Origin: an uncultured Granulosicoccus sp.
GTDB lineage: Bacteria; Pseudomonadota; Gammaproteobacteria; Granulosicoccales; Granulosicoccaceae
Reading direction: 5' to 3'
DNA: 64,000 nt
Assembly: GCA_947499955.1 (NCBI GenBank)
Contig: CANMQI010000027.1
Coordinates: forward strand, 1 to 64,000
Shown: piece after piece, positions 25,193-33,992 of the stretch
Layout: each line of letters begins with the position of its first letter
Numbering within the stretch: the stretch's first letter is position 1
Program-made: the position numbers and the translations under genes
The notes under the pieces: generated by a model
Told to the model about the DNA's origin: nothing
The model's database searches: none
Seen by the model: the letters and a program-made list of their open reading frames with translations, nothing else

Positions 25193-26743
25193 TCAGTTTC
25201 GAGTATTACGCCACGCAAAATGTCGTGTGTTACCTGGCCACGCAGCCGAGTCCTGTACCCATTCTCGTCGCTCGATTTTTTCGGCAATATCCTGCAATGA
25301 CTGGATATGATCCATATGTCCACCCAGTCGCTCGTAATCACTGCGACGCAAGGTGAATTCGATGGGAGCCACCAGTGCAGGAGTCGGCACATAACCAAAG
25401 GCATTGCGTGGCATGCGGGCCACGTCAGCCATGATGGTGATTCCGCCGCCCGGCCAGACATAAGCGGGCTCACCGCCGCAGGAGACATGGGTCAAGGCCT
25501 GCCTGACTGATCGTGTCAGTCCTACCGGATTTTCGGTAACCCCCGCACGCAGTGACCCTCCCGCGCCGCCCATGAACAATACCGAACACAAGGAGGGTTC
25601 ACAGTTCTCCGCTATGCGTTCGACTGACAACTGCAGCGCAGGCGGCAAGGCCGCGCTTACCGGCTTGAGAGCGTCATCAAGTTCAAAATAGGCCCATTGC
25701 TCGCCAGTGGTCGAGACCATCAGCAAGCGCATGCCAGGCCAGGCAATGGCCGGTTTGAAATCGTCCAGGATACTGAGCGGATCATTGATGTTCGTGCCAC
25801 CCCAACCAGAGCCCGGCTCGGCAACCTGAAAGTAACGCCCCGGAGTCGAACGCCTGCCCTTGATGCGTAGCCCGGTCGGCGGCATGCCCAGTAACTTGCC
25901 CGCCTGATGTTCGGACAGCACGCCCGTGATATGGTCGTCCACCACGACCACCTCATCAACATGCGGAGCCCATTGACGGGCAAACATGCCGATCGTGGCC
26001 GATCCGCAACCAACACGCATCAGCTCTTCCCGCACGCCATTGACGATCGGTGCGGCATCGGCCTGTACGGTCAGGTCGGCACCACCATCGATGCTCATGT
26101 CCACCGCTTCGCGGTTGCACAGTTGCAGTAGTGCCTGACAGGTAATACGCCCTTCCTTCTTCGAGCCACCGGTCAGATGGTTGACCCCACCCAGCGACAG
26201 CATCTGGGAGCCATATTCCCCCGTCGTGACATGGCCGACAGCCTCACCATCCACCCTCACCGTTGCCTGCTCCGGGCCGATATGCCTGTCTGTGTCGATC
26301 TTTATCTTTGTACCGCAATAGCTGAAGATTCCCTCTGTCACCACGGTTACCATGTCGACGTCATCGTAGTGCTGACTCACGATGAACGGGGCAGGCTTGT
26401 AATCCGGATAGGTCGTGCCGGCACCAATGGCCGTGACAAAGGTTCGATTTCCACCCAGGATATCGCCACCCCACCCCGGCGCACCAAGCGCTTCTCCCGA
26501 TGGATCGCTCAAGGTCTCCTCCGATGACGGTGCCTCTTCTGTCAGAAGAAACGGCACAGCCTGCGCTGCCGGGTTGTCGGTGCGCTGCAGAATGGTAAAG
26601 GCATCCACCCGTACCAGCTCTCCGCCCTCGTTGGCGTAACGGTCGCAGGCACCGGTTCGCCCATCCTTGATATAACAAAGCACCGGACAGGCATCACAAC
26701 GAATCTTGCCATTGTCTTCCTGCTCGACCGCAAACCTCACCAT
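25193..26743 (-). CDS. hnr: 6-hydroxynicotinate reductase-like iron-sulfur protein
   Basis: A 516-residue protein that I recognise as the 6-hydroxynicotinate reductase type found beside molybdenum hydroxylases. The N-terminus has a cysteine cluster CDACPVLCYIKDGRTGAC (C16, C19, C23, C33), suited to an iron-sulfur cluster. Gly-rich segments (GGNRTFVTAIGAGTTYP, FSYCGTKIKIDTDRHIG, NREAVDMSIDGGADLTVQ) follow. Hnr reduces 6-hydroxynicotinate to 1,4,5,6-tetrahydro-6-oxonicotinate with ferredoxin. It is the last gene of the operon, two bases after the Mo subunit. An enamidase-like gene, for the next pathway step, lies in the same locus and strengthens the call. The actual heterocycle could be a nicotinate relative. 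Confidence 0.75.
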   Translation of the reverse strand: MVRFAVEQEDNGKIRCDACPVLCYIKDGRTGACDRYANEGGELVRVDAFTILQRTDNPAAQAVPFLLTEEAPSSEETLSDPSGEALGAPGWGGDILGGNRTFVTAIGAGTTYPDYKPAPFIVSQHYDDVDMVTVVTEGIFSYCGTKIKIDTDRHIGPEQATVRVDGEAVGHVTTGEYGSQMLSLGGVNHLTGGSKKEGRITCQALLQLCNREAVDMSIDGGADLTVQADAAPIVNGVREELMRVGCGSATIGMFARQWAPHVDEVVVVDDHITGVLSEHQAGKLLGMPPTGLRIKGRRSTPGRYFQVAEPGSGWGGTNINDPLSILDDFKPAIAWPGMRLLMVSTTGEQWAYFELDDALKPVSAALPPALQLSVERIAENCEPSLCSVLFMGGAGGSLRAGVTENPVGLTRSVRQALTHVSCGGEPAYVWPGGGITIMADVARMPRNAFGYVPTPALVAPIEFTLRRSDYERLGGHMDHIQSLQDIAEKIERREWVQDSAAWPGNTRHFAWRNTRN

Positions 26744-26745
26744 GA

Positions 26746-29577
26746 TCAGTCTCCCTCACCTTGCGCACGGATGGCGGCCAATACCTTGTCAGGTGTTGCC
26801 GGCAGATGTCGAATGCGAGCACCGCAGGCGTGGGCGATGGCATTGAGAATGGCTGGCGCTGTCGGTATCAGTACATGCTCTCCAAGACCTTTCGCCCCGA
26901 AAGGCCCATGGGGGTCTTCGACTTCCACGATGATCGTGGTGATCGGCGGAACATCCCCAATGGTGGGAATTAGGTAGTCATGCAGGTTTTCGGTACGCCC
27001 GGGGATGAATTCCTCCATCAACGCCAGGCCAATCCCCTGCGCGACACCGCCATGAATCTGTCCTTCTACCAACAGAGGATTGATCGCTCGGCCGACATCA
27101 TGTGCCGCGGTGAGTGATTGCAAGTGCACTGTGCCGAGCCGCGTATCGACATCCAGGGACACCATCTGTGCGGCATAACCATACTGTGCATACGGAACAC
27201 CCTGGCCATTCTTGTCCATGGGACGCGTCGGTGGGTCGAAGGACTCTTCTGCCATGAGCACATAACCGTGCGCATTCACCGGTAACTGTTCCAGATCGAT
27301 CGAACAGGTATCGGCTGATGCCGGATTGACATGCAATATCCCCTGCCTGATTGCCAACTGCTGCAGGGAGGCACAATTGGTCTGTCTGACAATCTGTTCC
27401 CGCAGTGCCAGTGCTGTCAGGCGAGCAGCCTGCCCTGTCACGAAGGTCTGACGCGATGCCGACGTCTTGCCGGCGTCCGGTGTTATCGCGGAATCCGGGC
27501 CAAGCAGCTCGATGTCCGCCACCGGCACGCCCAGCGACTCTGCGAATATCTGCGTGATGACGGTATTGGAACCCTGGCCGATATCCATGGCCCCCTGATG
27601 CAGACAGATACGACCATCGACACGGATACCTGCGCGGATTGTCGAGGGATTGGGAAGAGAGGTGTTGCCACAGCCATACCAGCCACTGGCAATACCGACG
27701 CCGCGACGCAATGACAGACCTCGCGCCTGCGCATCCTTGTTAAAGGCCTCTGCATCAGACAGGGCCTGCTGCCACGGCTCCTGCAAGGACTGCAGACAAG
27801 GCTTGATACCCACCGCCGATTCGAAACTCTGCCCGGTCACCGTCGGCTGTCCATTATCCAGCGCATTTAGCAGACGAAATGCAAGTCTGTCCATACCCAG
27901 GGACACGGCCAGTTCATCGAACAGGGACTCCTGAGCAATGGCGGCCTGCGGCACTCCGAAGCCGCGAAAGGCGCCTGCTGGTGCACAGTTCGTATGGACC
28001 GCAACCGTCTTCGCCTGGTAGTTCGGTGTGTAATAAGGGCCGCAGGCATGTACCGGCACCCGGTTGGCAACCGTTGGCCCCCAGGACGCATAGGCCCCCG
28101 TGTTGAAAATGCCCTCGAAGCGAAAACCACTCAGACGTCCCGACTCATCAACGCCAATCTTGACATCCAGTCGCGAGGGGTGACGCTTGGTACTCGACAG
28201 CATGGATTCCTGACGCGTGTAGGTCATGCGTACCGGTACCTTCAGAATCCAGGCAGCCAGTGCCACATAGGGTTGGTAGCTGAGATCCAGCTTCGAGCCG
28301 AAACCGCCCCCTACGGCCGTAGGCATGATTCTGACGGCCTCTTCCTCAAGGTCCATGATCTGCGACAGGCTGTCACGATTCATGTAAGGCGCCTGTGTGC
28401 AGCCATGCACCTCGATCGTATCGCCGACCCGACGTGCAAAACCGGCCTCCGGTTCGATATAGGCGTGCTCGATGAAACCGGTCGTAAAGGTGGCCGACGC
28501 CGACTTGAAAGCCCGGGCCAGACCGGCCTCGGTGTCGCCACACTGCACCAGACCTTCACACAACGTATTTCCGTGGGTTCCCTGATGCAACTGTGGTGCA
28601 TCGGCCTGCCTTGCCTGTAACGGATCGAGCATGGCCGGCGCTTCTGTCCATTCCACCGGAAAGTCACTCAGGTCCAGTGTCTCCAGGGTGTTGGCAGCTC
28701 CGATGACAGCAGCAACGGCTTCTCCCTTGAACCGAGTGAAGCTCTCGGCAAACACGGGTTGATCGATATAGGGCGGAATGACACCAAAGGCATTGCGGCC
28801 GGGAATGTCACGCGCACACAGCACCGCATCCACACCCGGGTGACGAGCCTTGAAACCGGCCAGATCACCCAGTACAAAAGTCGCATGATGAAACGGAGCG
28901 CGTACCAATCGACACACTCTGGCATCGGCCGGTGCCACATCGTCACCAAAACCATCCAGGCCGGACACTTTCGGCTGACCATCCAGGCGTAACAGGGAGA
29001 CTCCGACCGAATGGGGTTGATCTGCGCGCGGCAAGTCATCGACACCCACACCCGGCGCGGAAGCATCTGATTCACTCCGGGTCGCCTGCATCACGGCATC
29101 GATGATCTTGCGGTAACCGGTGCAGCGGCACAATACTCCACCCAGTGCATCCTTCACCGCTTGCTCGTCAGGTGCCGGATTCTCCCGCAACAAGGCGACG
29201 GCCGCCACCAGCATGCCGGGTGTGCAGATACCGCATTGTGCCGCGCCCCTGCGCAGAAACGACTGTTGCAGCTGTCGCATCAGTGAGTCGGTACTCTCCA
29301 GCCCGCGAACGGTTTCTACCCGCCGCCCCCGCACCTGACCGACAGCGGTCAGACAGGCACAGACCGGAATGCCGTCCACCAGCACCGTGCAAGCCCCGCA
29401 GTCGCCGGCATTGCAGCCGACCTTGACATCCTTGAGCTCCAGATGATCGCGCAGCACAGCTGACAGGCGATGACTGCCAGAGCCGTTGAAGGACACATCG
29501 ATTCCGTTACAGTGGAACCACACGCCACCATCGACAGCGTTGCCACTCATCTCGCCGGCAGTCGTGCTTACCGTCAT
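26746..29577 (-). CDS. Molybdenum hydroxylase with fused [2Fe-2S] and Mo-binding subunits (nicotinate dehydrogenase-like)
   Basis: 943 residues. Residues 20-165 form the small-subunit domain. [2Fe-2S] centre ligands are C55, C60, C63 and C75, and those of the second cluster C115, C118, C150 and C152. Residues about 185-940 form the molybdopterin-cytosine-dinucleotide large subunit, with GGGFGSKLD, the AFRGFGVPQ segment and the base Glu900 in KGLGE. The whole is a xanthine-dehydrogenase-family hydroxylase that inserts water-derived oxygen into an N-heterocycle, with the FAD subunit encoded next to it. It starts in the FAD gene's stop (ATGA). The AFRGFG motif excludes CO dehydrogenase, which has AYRCSFR. 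Nicotinate to 6-hydroxynicotinate is the reaction expected from hnr and ena nearby. Confidence 0.88.
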   Translation of the reverse strand: MTVSTTAGEMSGNAVDGGVWFHCNGIDVSFNGSGSHRLSAVLRDHLELKDVKVGCNAGDCGACTVLVDGIPVCACLTAVGQVRGRRVETVRGLESTDSLMRQLQQSFLRRGAAQCGICTPGMLVAAVALLRENPAPDEQAVKDALGGVLCRCTGYRKIIDAVMQATRSESDASAPGVGVDDLPRADQPHSVGVSLLRLDGQPKVSGLDGFGDDVAPADARVCRLVRAPFHHATFVLGDLAGFKARHPGVDAVLCARDIPGRNAFGVIPPYIDQPVFAESFTRFKGEAVAAVIGAANTLETLDLSDFPVEWTEAPAMLDPLQARQADAPQLHQGTHGNTLCEGLVQCGDTEAGLARAFKSASATFTTGFIEHAYIEPEAGFARRVGDTIEVHGCTQAPYMNRDSLSQIMDLEEEAVRIMPTAVGGGFGSKLDLSYQPYVALAAWILKVPVRMTYTRQESMLSSTKRHPSRLDVKIGVDESGRLSGFRFEGIFNTGAYASWGPTVANRVPVHACGPYYTPNYQAKTVAVHTNCAPAGAFRGFGVPQAAIAQESLFDELAVSLGMDRLAFRLLNALDNGQPTVTGQSFESAVGIKPCLQSLQEPWQQALSDAEAFNKDAQARGLSLRRGVGIASGWYGCGNTSLPNPSTIRAGIRVDGRICLHQGAMDIGQGSNTVITQIFAESLGVPVADIELLGPDSAITPDAGKTSASRQTFVTGQAARLTALALREQIVRQTNCASLQQLAIRQGILHVNPASADTCSIDLEQLPVNAHGYVLMAEESFDPPTRPMDKNGQGVPYAQYGYAAQMVSLDVDTRLGTVHLQSLTAAHDVGRAINPLLVEGQIHGGVAQGIGLALMEEFIPGRTENLHDYLIPTIGDVPPITTIIVEVEDPHGPFGAKGLGEHVLIPTAPAILNAIAHACGARIRHLPATPDKVLAAIRAQGEGD

Positions 29578-30464
29578 GAGAATTCTCCAGTGGCTTCTCT
29601 GCCAGCATCGCCTGACGGCGGAGACGTCAGCGATTGCAGGCAGCGGGTCAGCAGTTGCCCAATCAGTTGCTGAACGACCTGCAGACGATACTCCGCACTG
29701 CCTCGCACATCATCAATGGGTTCGAGCTCCGTGAAAAGCGAAGGTTCTACCAGGGATTGCAGGTCGGCATGCTGGGGCTGACCTTGTAATACGGCTTCCA
29801 GGCGATGCAGCCGGCGTGCCACTGCTGAACAAGCTCCTACGGCCACACGGGCTTCTTTCAATCGCCCCTGTGCATCCGGTATCAGCACGACACTGACCAT
29901 GACGATGGAAATGACCAGATAGCGTCGAGCACCCAGCTTGACGAATTCACTGCGAGCCGCCTCGTCCATATCCGGAATATGGATAGCCACCATGATCTCG
30001 TCATCACGTCGGGCCGTGACACGTGGCCCCTGTATGAACTCCTGTAACGGCAACAGGCGGATACCGCGCACCGAGGCCAGCTCCACGCTGGCGTTCATGC
30101 TCAGCAGAGGTGGCACGCCATCGGCTGCCGGCGAGGCATTGCAGATATTGCCGGCAATCGTCCCAGCATTCTGGATCTGTACCGAACCGACCTCCCGTGC
30201 TGCCGCCTTGAGGGCCTTGAACACGGGAGGCAGAGGCTTGCGAATGACATCGCTCCAGGTTGTCGCCGCCCCCAGACGCCAACCGGAGGCTGTCCGCTGG
30301 ATACCGCGCAAGCCGTCTATTCGTGAAACATCCAGAACCTGAGCGGGAGCCGGTGCATCACGCAACGCCGGGAAGAAATCCGTGCCGCCTGCCAGAATCG
30401 GCATGGACGTGCGAGACAGCTGTTTCAGCGCACAGTCCAGAGACATTGGCCCATCACTACTCAT
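29574..30464 (-). CDS. FAD-binding subunit of molybdenum hydroxylase (CoxM/XdhB-like)
   Basis: About 296 residues from ATG 30464, with AGAGG nine bases upstream. The FAD-binding motifs of the family are seen as ILAGGTDFFP near residue 24 and the TIAGNICNASPAADGVP block near 105-121. The C-terminal CO-dehydrogenase flavoprotein-like domain follows (VAVGACSAVARRLHRLE). It passes electrons from the [2Fe-2S] domain of the adjacent fused subunit to an acceptor. Its stop overlaps the Mo-subunit start. Immediately upstream lies livF, 74 bases away, so transport and oxidation are one transcript. Confidence 0.87.
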   Translation of the reverse strand: MSSDGPMSLDCALKQLSRTSMPILAGGTDFFPALRDAPAPAQVLDVSRIDGLRGIQRTASGWRLGAATTWSDVIRKPLPPVFKALKAAAREVGSVQIQNAGTIAGNICNASPAADGVPPLLSMNASVELASVRGIRLLPLQEFIQGPRVTARRDDEIMVAIHIPDMDEAARSEFVKLGARRYLVISIVMVSVVLIPDAQGRLKEARVAVGACSAVARRLHRLEAVLQGQPQHADLQSLVEPSLFTELEPIDDVRGSAEYRLQVVQQLIGQLLTRCLQSLTSPPSGDAGREATGEFS

Positions 30465-30537
30465 GCTGCTCAACCTCTACTCCTGCACCAGACTCCGGAG
30501 GCAAGCTCTACCTCCACCCCTACTTCAACACACGCCA

Positions 30538-31239
30538 TCAGACTGACAGGTAGGCATCCCGTATTTCCGGCTGTGCTTCCAGTTCGGCAAATGTGCCGTC
30601 AAATTTCTTCAGACCACCCTCGATGATGATGGCCCGATCCGACACCATCCGCGCAAAATGCAGATTCTGCTCGGACAACAGTACCGGCAGGCCTTCTGCC
30701 TTGAGCTTGAGGATGGTGTGTGCCATCTGCTCGACAATCACCGGAGCGATACCCTCGCTGGGCTCATCAAGCAGCAACAACCGGGGGTTACCCATCAGAG
30801 TCCGTGCAATGGACAACATCTGCTGCTCACCACCGGAGAGCGCCTTGCCACGGTTACTGCGTCGCTCCGCCAGATTGGGGAACAGATCGAACAAGGTCTG
30901 CTGCGTCCAGCTGTATACGCCGGGCCGCGGTGGCTGGCGTCCGACTTCCAGATTTTCGCTGATGGTCAGATCGGTGAAGATGCGTCGCTCTTCCGGTACA
31001 TAGCCGATACCCAGCTTTGCCACACGATGTGTCGGCAGACGCGTCAGCTCCACCCCGTCGAATATGACCGAGCCTTTCTCGGGTTTGACCAACTGCATGA
31101 TCGACTTCACCGTCGTGGTCTTGCCTGCGCCGTTGCGACCCAGCAGAGATACCACCTCTCCGGCGTTGATGGAAAAACCCAGGTCGCGCAGAATGTGCGC
31201 CTTGCCGTAGAAGCTGTTGACACCCGATAGCTCAAGCAT
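30538..31239 (-). CDS. livF: LivF-type ABC transporter ATP-binding protein
   Basis: 233 residues from ATG 31239, with AGGAG six bases upstream. The longer frame to 31332 is unsupported. Walker A GRNGAGKTT, signature LSGGEQQML, Walker B LLLLDEPSEGI and the switch His region are all intact. The closest architecture is LivF of branched-chain amino-acid/amide ABC importers. It overlaps livG by eight bases. With LivG, fused LivHM and the binding protein it forms one importer encoded inside the heterocycle operon, so the substrate is probably the heterocycle or its precursor. Confidence 0.92.
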   Translation of the reverse strand: MLELSGVNSFYGKAHILRDLGFSINAGEVVSLLGRNGAGKTTTVKSIMQLVKPEKGSVIFDGVELTRLPTHRVAKLGIGYVPEERRIFTDLTISENLEVGRQPPRPGVYSWTQQTLFDLFPNLAERRSNRGKALSGGEQQMLSIARTLMGNPRLLLLDEPSEGIAPVIVEQMAHTILKLKAEGLPVLLSEQNLHFARMVSDRAIIIEGGLKKFDGTFAELEAQPEIRDAYLSV

Positions 31240-32017
31240 GCGTGTCTCCTGCAGCAAACAGACTGCCACCGCCCAGATAGACTTCCTGAACAACGGCGTC
31301 GTTGCGTATCTCTTCGACCGTCCCGTTGGCAATCAGCTCACCGCGATTGAGCACCATGAGCCGATGTGCATGGGCAAACACCACGTCCATGTCATGCTCG
31401 GTAAACAGCACACTGATGTTGCGCTCCTGAACAATGTCGGCAGTGAGTTGCATCAGTGCGATGCGTTCACTGGGCGCCATGCCAGCCGTTGGCTCGTCCA
31501 TCAGTAGCAGCGTCGGCTCATGGCACAGGGCAATCGCCAGTTCCAGGCGTTTCAGATCACCATAGGCCAGAATGGCACAGGCACGCTCCGCCTGCTCCGA
31601 CATGCCGACCAGCTCCAGCAGTTGCATGGCCTCCTCGCGATACAATCGCGTGGCATAGGGACGCAGTGAAAACAGACGGCGATGATGAGATATCAGCGCC
31701 ATCTGAATGTTCTCGATGACCGTCATGGACTGATAGGTACCGGTAATCTGAAAGGTTCGCCCGACCCCCTTGCGCCAGATACGTCGTGGCTTCTGCCCCG
31801 TGATTTTCTCACCATTCAGATAGACGTTTCCACTGCTGGGCCTGAGCTGCCCCATGAGCATATTGAAGCAGGTTGTCTTGCCAGCCCCATTGGGGCCGAT
31901 CAACGCCAGCAATTCACCCCGTGCAAGCTCGAAGTTCACATCACTGACGGCGTGAATGCCACCAAAGGATTTACTCAAACCCTCGACTTTCAGTACCGCC
32001 GACTCTGCGCTGTTCAT
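31232..32017 (-). CDS. livG: LivG-type ABC transporter ATP-binding protein
   Basis: 261 residues. Walker A is GPNGAGKTT and the LivG-typical GVGRTFQITGTY follows. The signature motif is unusual: LAYGDLKRLELA replaces LSxGxQ, the form usual for LivG proteins. Walker B is LLLMDEPTAGM. Its start overlaps the permease stop in ATGA and its end overlaps livF. It pairs with LivF to energise the fused permease. Confidence 0.92.
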   Translation of the reverse strand: MNSAESAVLKVEGLSKSFGGIHAVSDVNFELARGELLALIGPNGAGKTTCFNMLMGQLRPSSGNVYLNGEKITGQKPRRIWRKGVGRTFQITGTYQSMTVIENIQMALISHHRRLFSLRPYATRLYREEAMQLLELVGMSEQAERACAILAYGDLKRLELAIALCHEPTLLLMDEPTAGMAPSERIALMQLTADIVQERNISVLFTEHDMDVVFAHAHRLMVLNRGELIANGTVEEIRNDAVVQEVYLGGGSLFAAGDTHA

Positions 32018-33930
32018 CGCTCTGACTCCTGCGTCCCGGCACTTGCTGACGTCAGCGCCACCGGTGCAGTCGTTGATGGCTCATCGGCAGGCGTGCCACG
32101 CAGGCGCTCCCAGGCCTTGCGCAGTGAACCGACAATGCCGTTCGGTGCAAGCACCACGACGACAATGATCAACAGGCCCAGTGCCAGGCGCCAGTATTCG
32201 ATACGTGTCAGATAATCCTTGACCAGTTCCAGAGAGGCGGCACCAACCACGCCACCCGAGAGTGTTTTCACCCCTCCCAGGAAGACCACGATAAGGCCAT
32301 CGAAGGACTTGGTGATCTCCAGTTCGTTGGGAAAAACGCTTCCCTTGGAAAAAACGAACAGTGCACCTGCAACGCCTGCCAAGGCACCGGCCATGGTAAA
32401 GGCCATCCACTGAATGCGTTTGGTATTGATGCCAGTGGCCTCGGCCTGTCGCTGCGAATCGCGCGATGCACGCAAGGCATAGCCGAAGGGCGAATGAGCG
32501 ACATGACGCAACAGCAGTATGCCCCCCACTCCCACGATTACCGTGAAGTAGAAATAGCTGTTGGCTTCCGACAACCAGGCCGCAGGCCAGATATCCACCA
32601 GCCCATCATCCCCACCGGTGAACTCGTCCCACTGAAACACCAGCGACCACAATAGTTGCGCCAGTGCCAGTGTCAGCATGGCAAAGTAGACCCCGGTCAG
32701 ACGCAGGCACAGCCAGCCGATGATGAACGCCGCCAGACCAGCCCCCAGTGGCGCAAGTACGAAAGCAAGCTCCATGGGAGCATTGACATGCACAACCAGC
32801 AGACCCGCAGCATAGGCACCACCGCCGAAATAGGCTGCGTGCCCGAAGGAGACTAGTCCGCCCAGACCCAGCAGGAAATGCAGACTGGCCGCAAACAGAC
32901 AGAAGATGATGATGTCGGTTGTCAGAATGACCAGAAAGTGCGAGTCCGCCAGCGGCAGCGCAAGCAAGGCCATCAGCATCACTGCAACCATGACTCGGGC
33001 CTTCGTACCGGCCGGCTTGATCGGCCGTTCCGGCTCGCCAACCTGCCCGTGCTCACCCACGACTTCCTCGCGCCCCAGCAGTCCATAGGGACGCACGGTC
33101 AGCACAATGGCCATGACGATATACATCAGCACCAGCGTACTCTGTGGAAGATAGGACACACCGAATACATTCAGGACGGAAATCAGCACCGCCGCAATAT
33201 AGGCACCGGGCAATGAACCCATGCCACCGATGACGACCACAACGAAGATGGCTGCCAGAATGTTGAAATCCATCAACAGATCGGCTCCCCCCTTGGGTAA
33301 CTGAATGGCCCCACCCAGACCCGCCAGGCCTGCGCCCAGAAAGAAGACTCCGGTGAACAGCCAGGACTGGTTGACCCCGAGGGCTGCCACCATTTCACGA
33401 TCCTGTGTGGCCGCCCTGACCAGCACACCGATGCGTGTGCGTGATATCAGGTACCACAAGGCGAACAACACAAAGGGGGTAATGGCGATCAGGGCCAGAT
33501 CGTACAACGGGACCGGTTCGTCCATGATCCGCACCACCCCCTTGAGACCCGGGGCGCGTGGTCCGAGCAGATCCTCGGCACCCCAGATCATCAGGGCAAG
33601 ATCCTGTATGACCAGAATGACGCCGAAGGTCGCCACCAGTTGAAACAGTTCCGGTGCCTTGTACACCGGCCGCAGGACCAGCACTTCGACAATGACACCG
33701 ATCAGGCCAACCACCAGTCCGGTCAGCAGTACCGATGCCCAGAAACCGATGGCACCGGGCAATACCTGCATCAGGGAATAGCCGACAAAGGCGCCCAGCA
33801 TATAGAAGGAGCCGTGGGCGAAGTTGACGATGCGGGTGACCCCGAAAATCAGCGACAAGCCTGAGGCCACCAGAAACAGCGTGGCGGCATTGGCAAGCCC
33901 CGTCAGCAGTTGTGCAATGAACAATCCCAT
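32014..33930 (-). CDS. Fused LivH-LivM ABC permease
   Basis: 638 residues with about 17 hydrophobic helices. Residues 1-295 match LivH (LIFGVTRIVNFAHGSFYMLGA, VRAATQDREMVAALGVNQ, VVVIGGMGSLPGAYIAAVLI in pieces). A hydrophilic linker at about 296-315 is followed by a LivM domain at about 318-615 (LGGLVSFGHAAYFGGGAYAAG, RASRDSQRQAEATGINTKR, FLGGVKTLSGGVVGAASLE in pieces). In most bacteria these are two proteins forming a heterodimer, and here they are one chain. Both cytoplasmic EAA-like coupling loops are present. The tail after 615 is Pro/Thr/Ser-rich. Its stop overlaps the livG start. Confidence 0.92.
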   Translation of the reverse strand: MGLFIAQLLTGLANAATLFLVASGLSLIFGVTRIVNFAHGSFYMLGAFVGYSLMQVLPGAIGFWASVLLTGLVVGLIGVIVEVLVLRPVYKAPELFQLVATFGVILVIQDLALMIWGAEDLLGPRAPGLKGVVRIMDEPVPLYDLALIAITPFVLFALWYLISRTRIGVLVRAATQDREMVAALGVNQSWLFTGVFFLGAGLAGLGGAIQLPKGGADLLMDFNILAAIFVVVVIGGMGSLPGAYIAAVLISVLNVFGVSYLPQSTLVLMYIVMAIVLTVRPYGLLGREEVVGEHGQVGEPERPIKPAGTKARVMVAVMLMALLALPLADSHFLVILTTDIIIFCLFAASLHFLLGLGGLVSFGHAAYFGGGAYAAGLLVVHVNAPMELAFVLAPLGAGLAAFIIGWLCLRLTGVYFAMLTLALAQLLWSLVFQWDEFTGGDDGLVDIWPAAWLSEANSYFYFTVIVGVGGILLLRHVAHSPFGYALRASRDSQRQAEATGINTKRIQWMAFTMAGALAGVAGALFVFSKGSVFPNELEITKSFDGLIVVFLGGVKTLSGGVVGAASLELVKDYLTRIEYWRLALGLLIIVVVVLAPNGIVGSLRKAWERLRGTPADEPSTTAPVALTSASAGTQESER

Positions 33931-33992
33931 GTGCTGATCAGAAACGGTTGAGGTGGTATGACTGCATCATGCTGCGGAGCCTGGGTAGATAC

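Noticed and set aside
32014-33930. Urea or plain branched-chain amino-acid importer
   Set aside because: Urt genes would be expected beside urease. Here the importer is inside a Mo-hydroxylase/hnr operon, so I assigned only the transporter class and left the ligand as inference.
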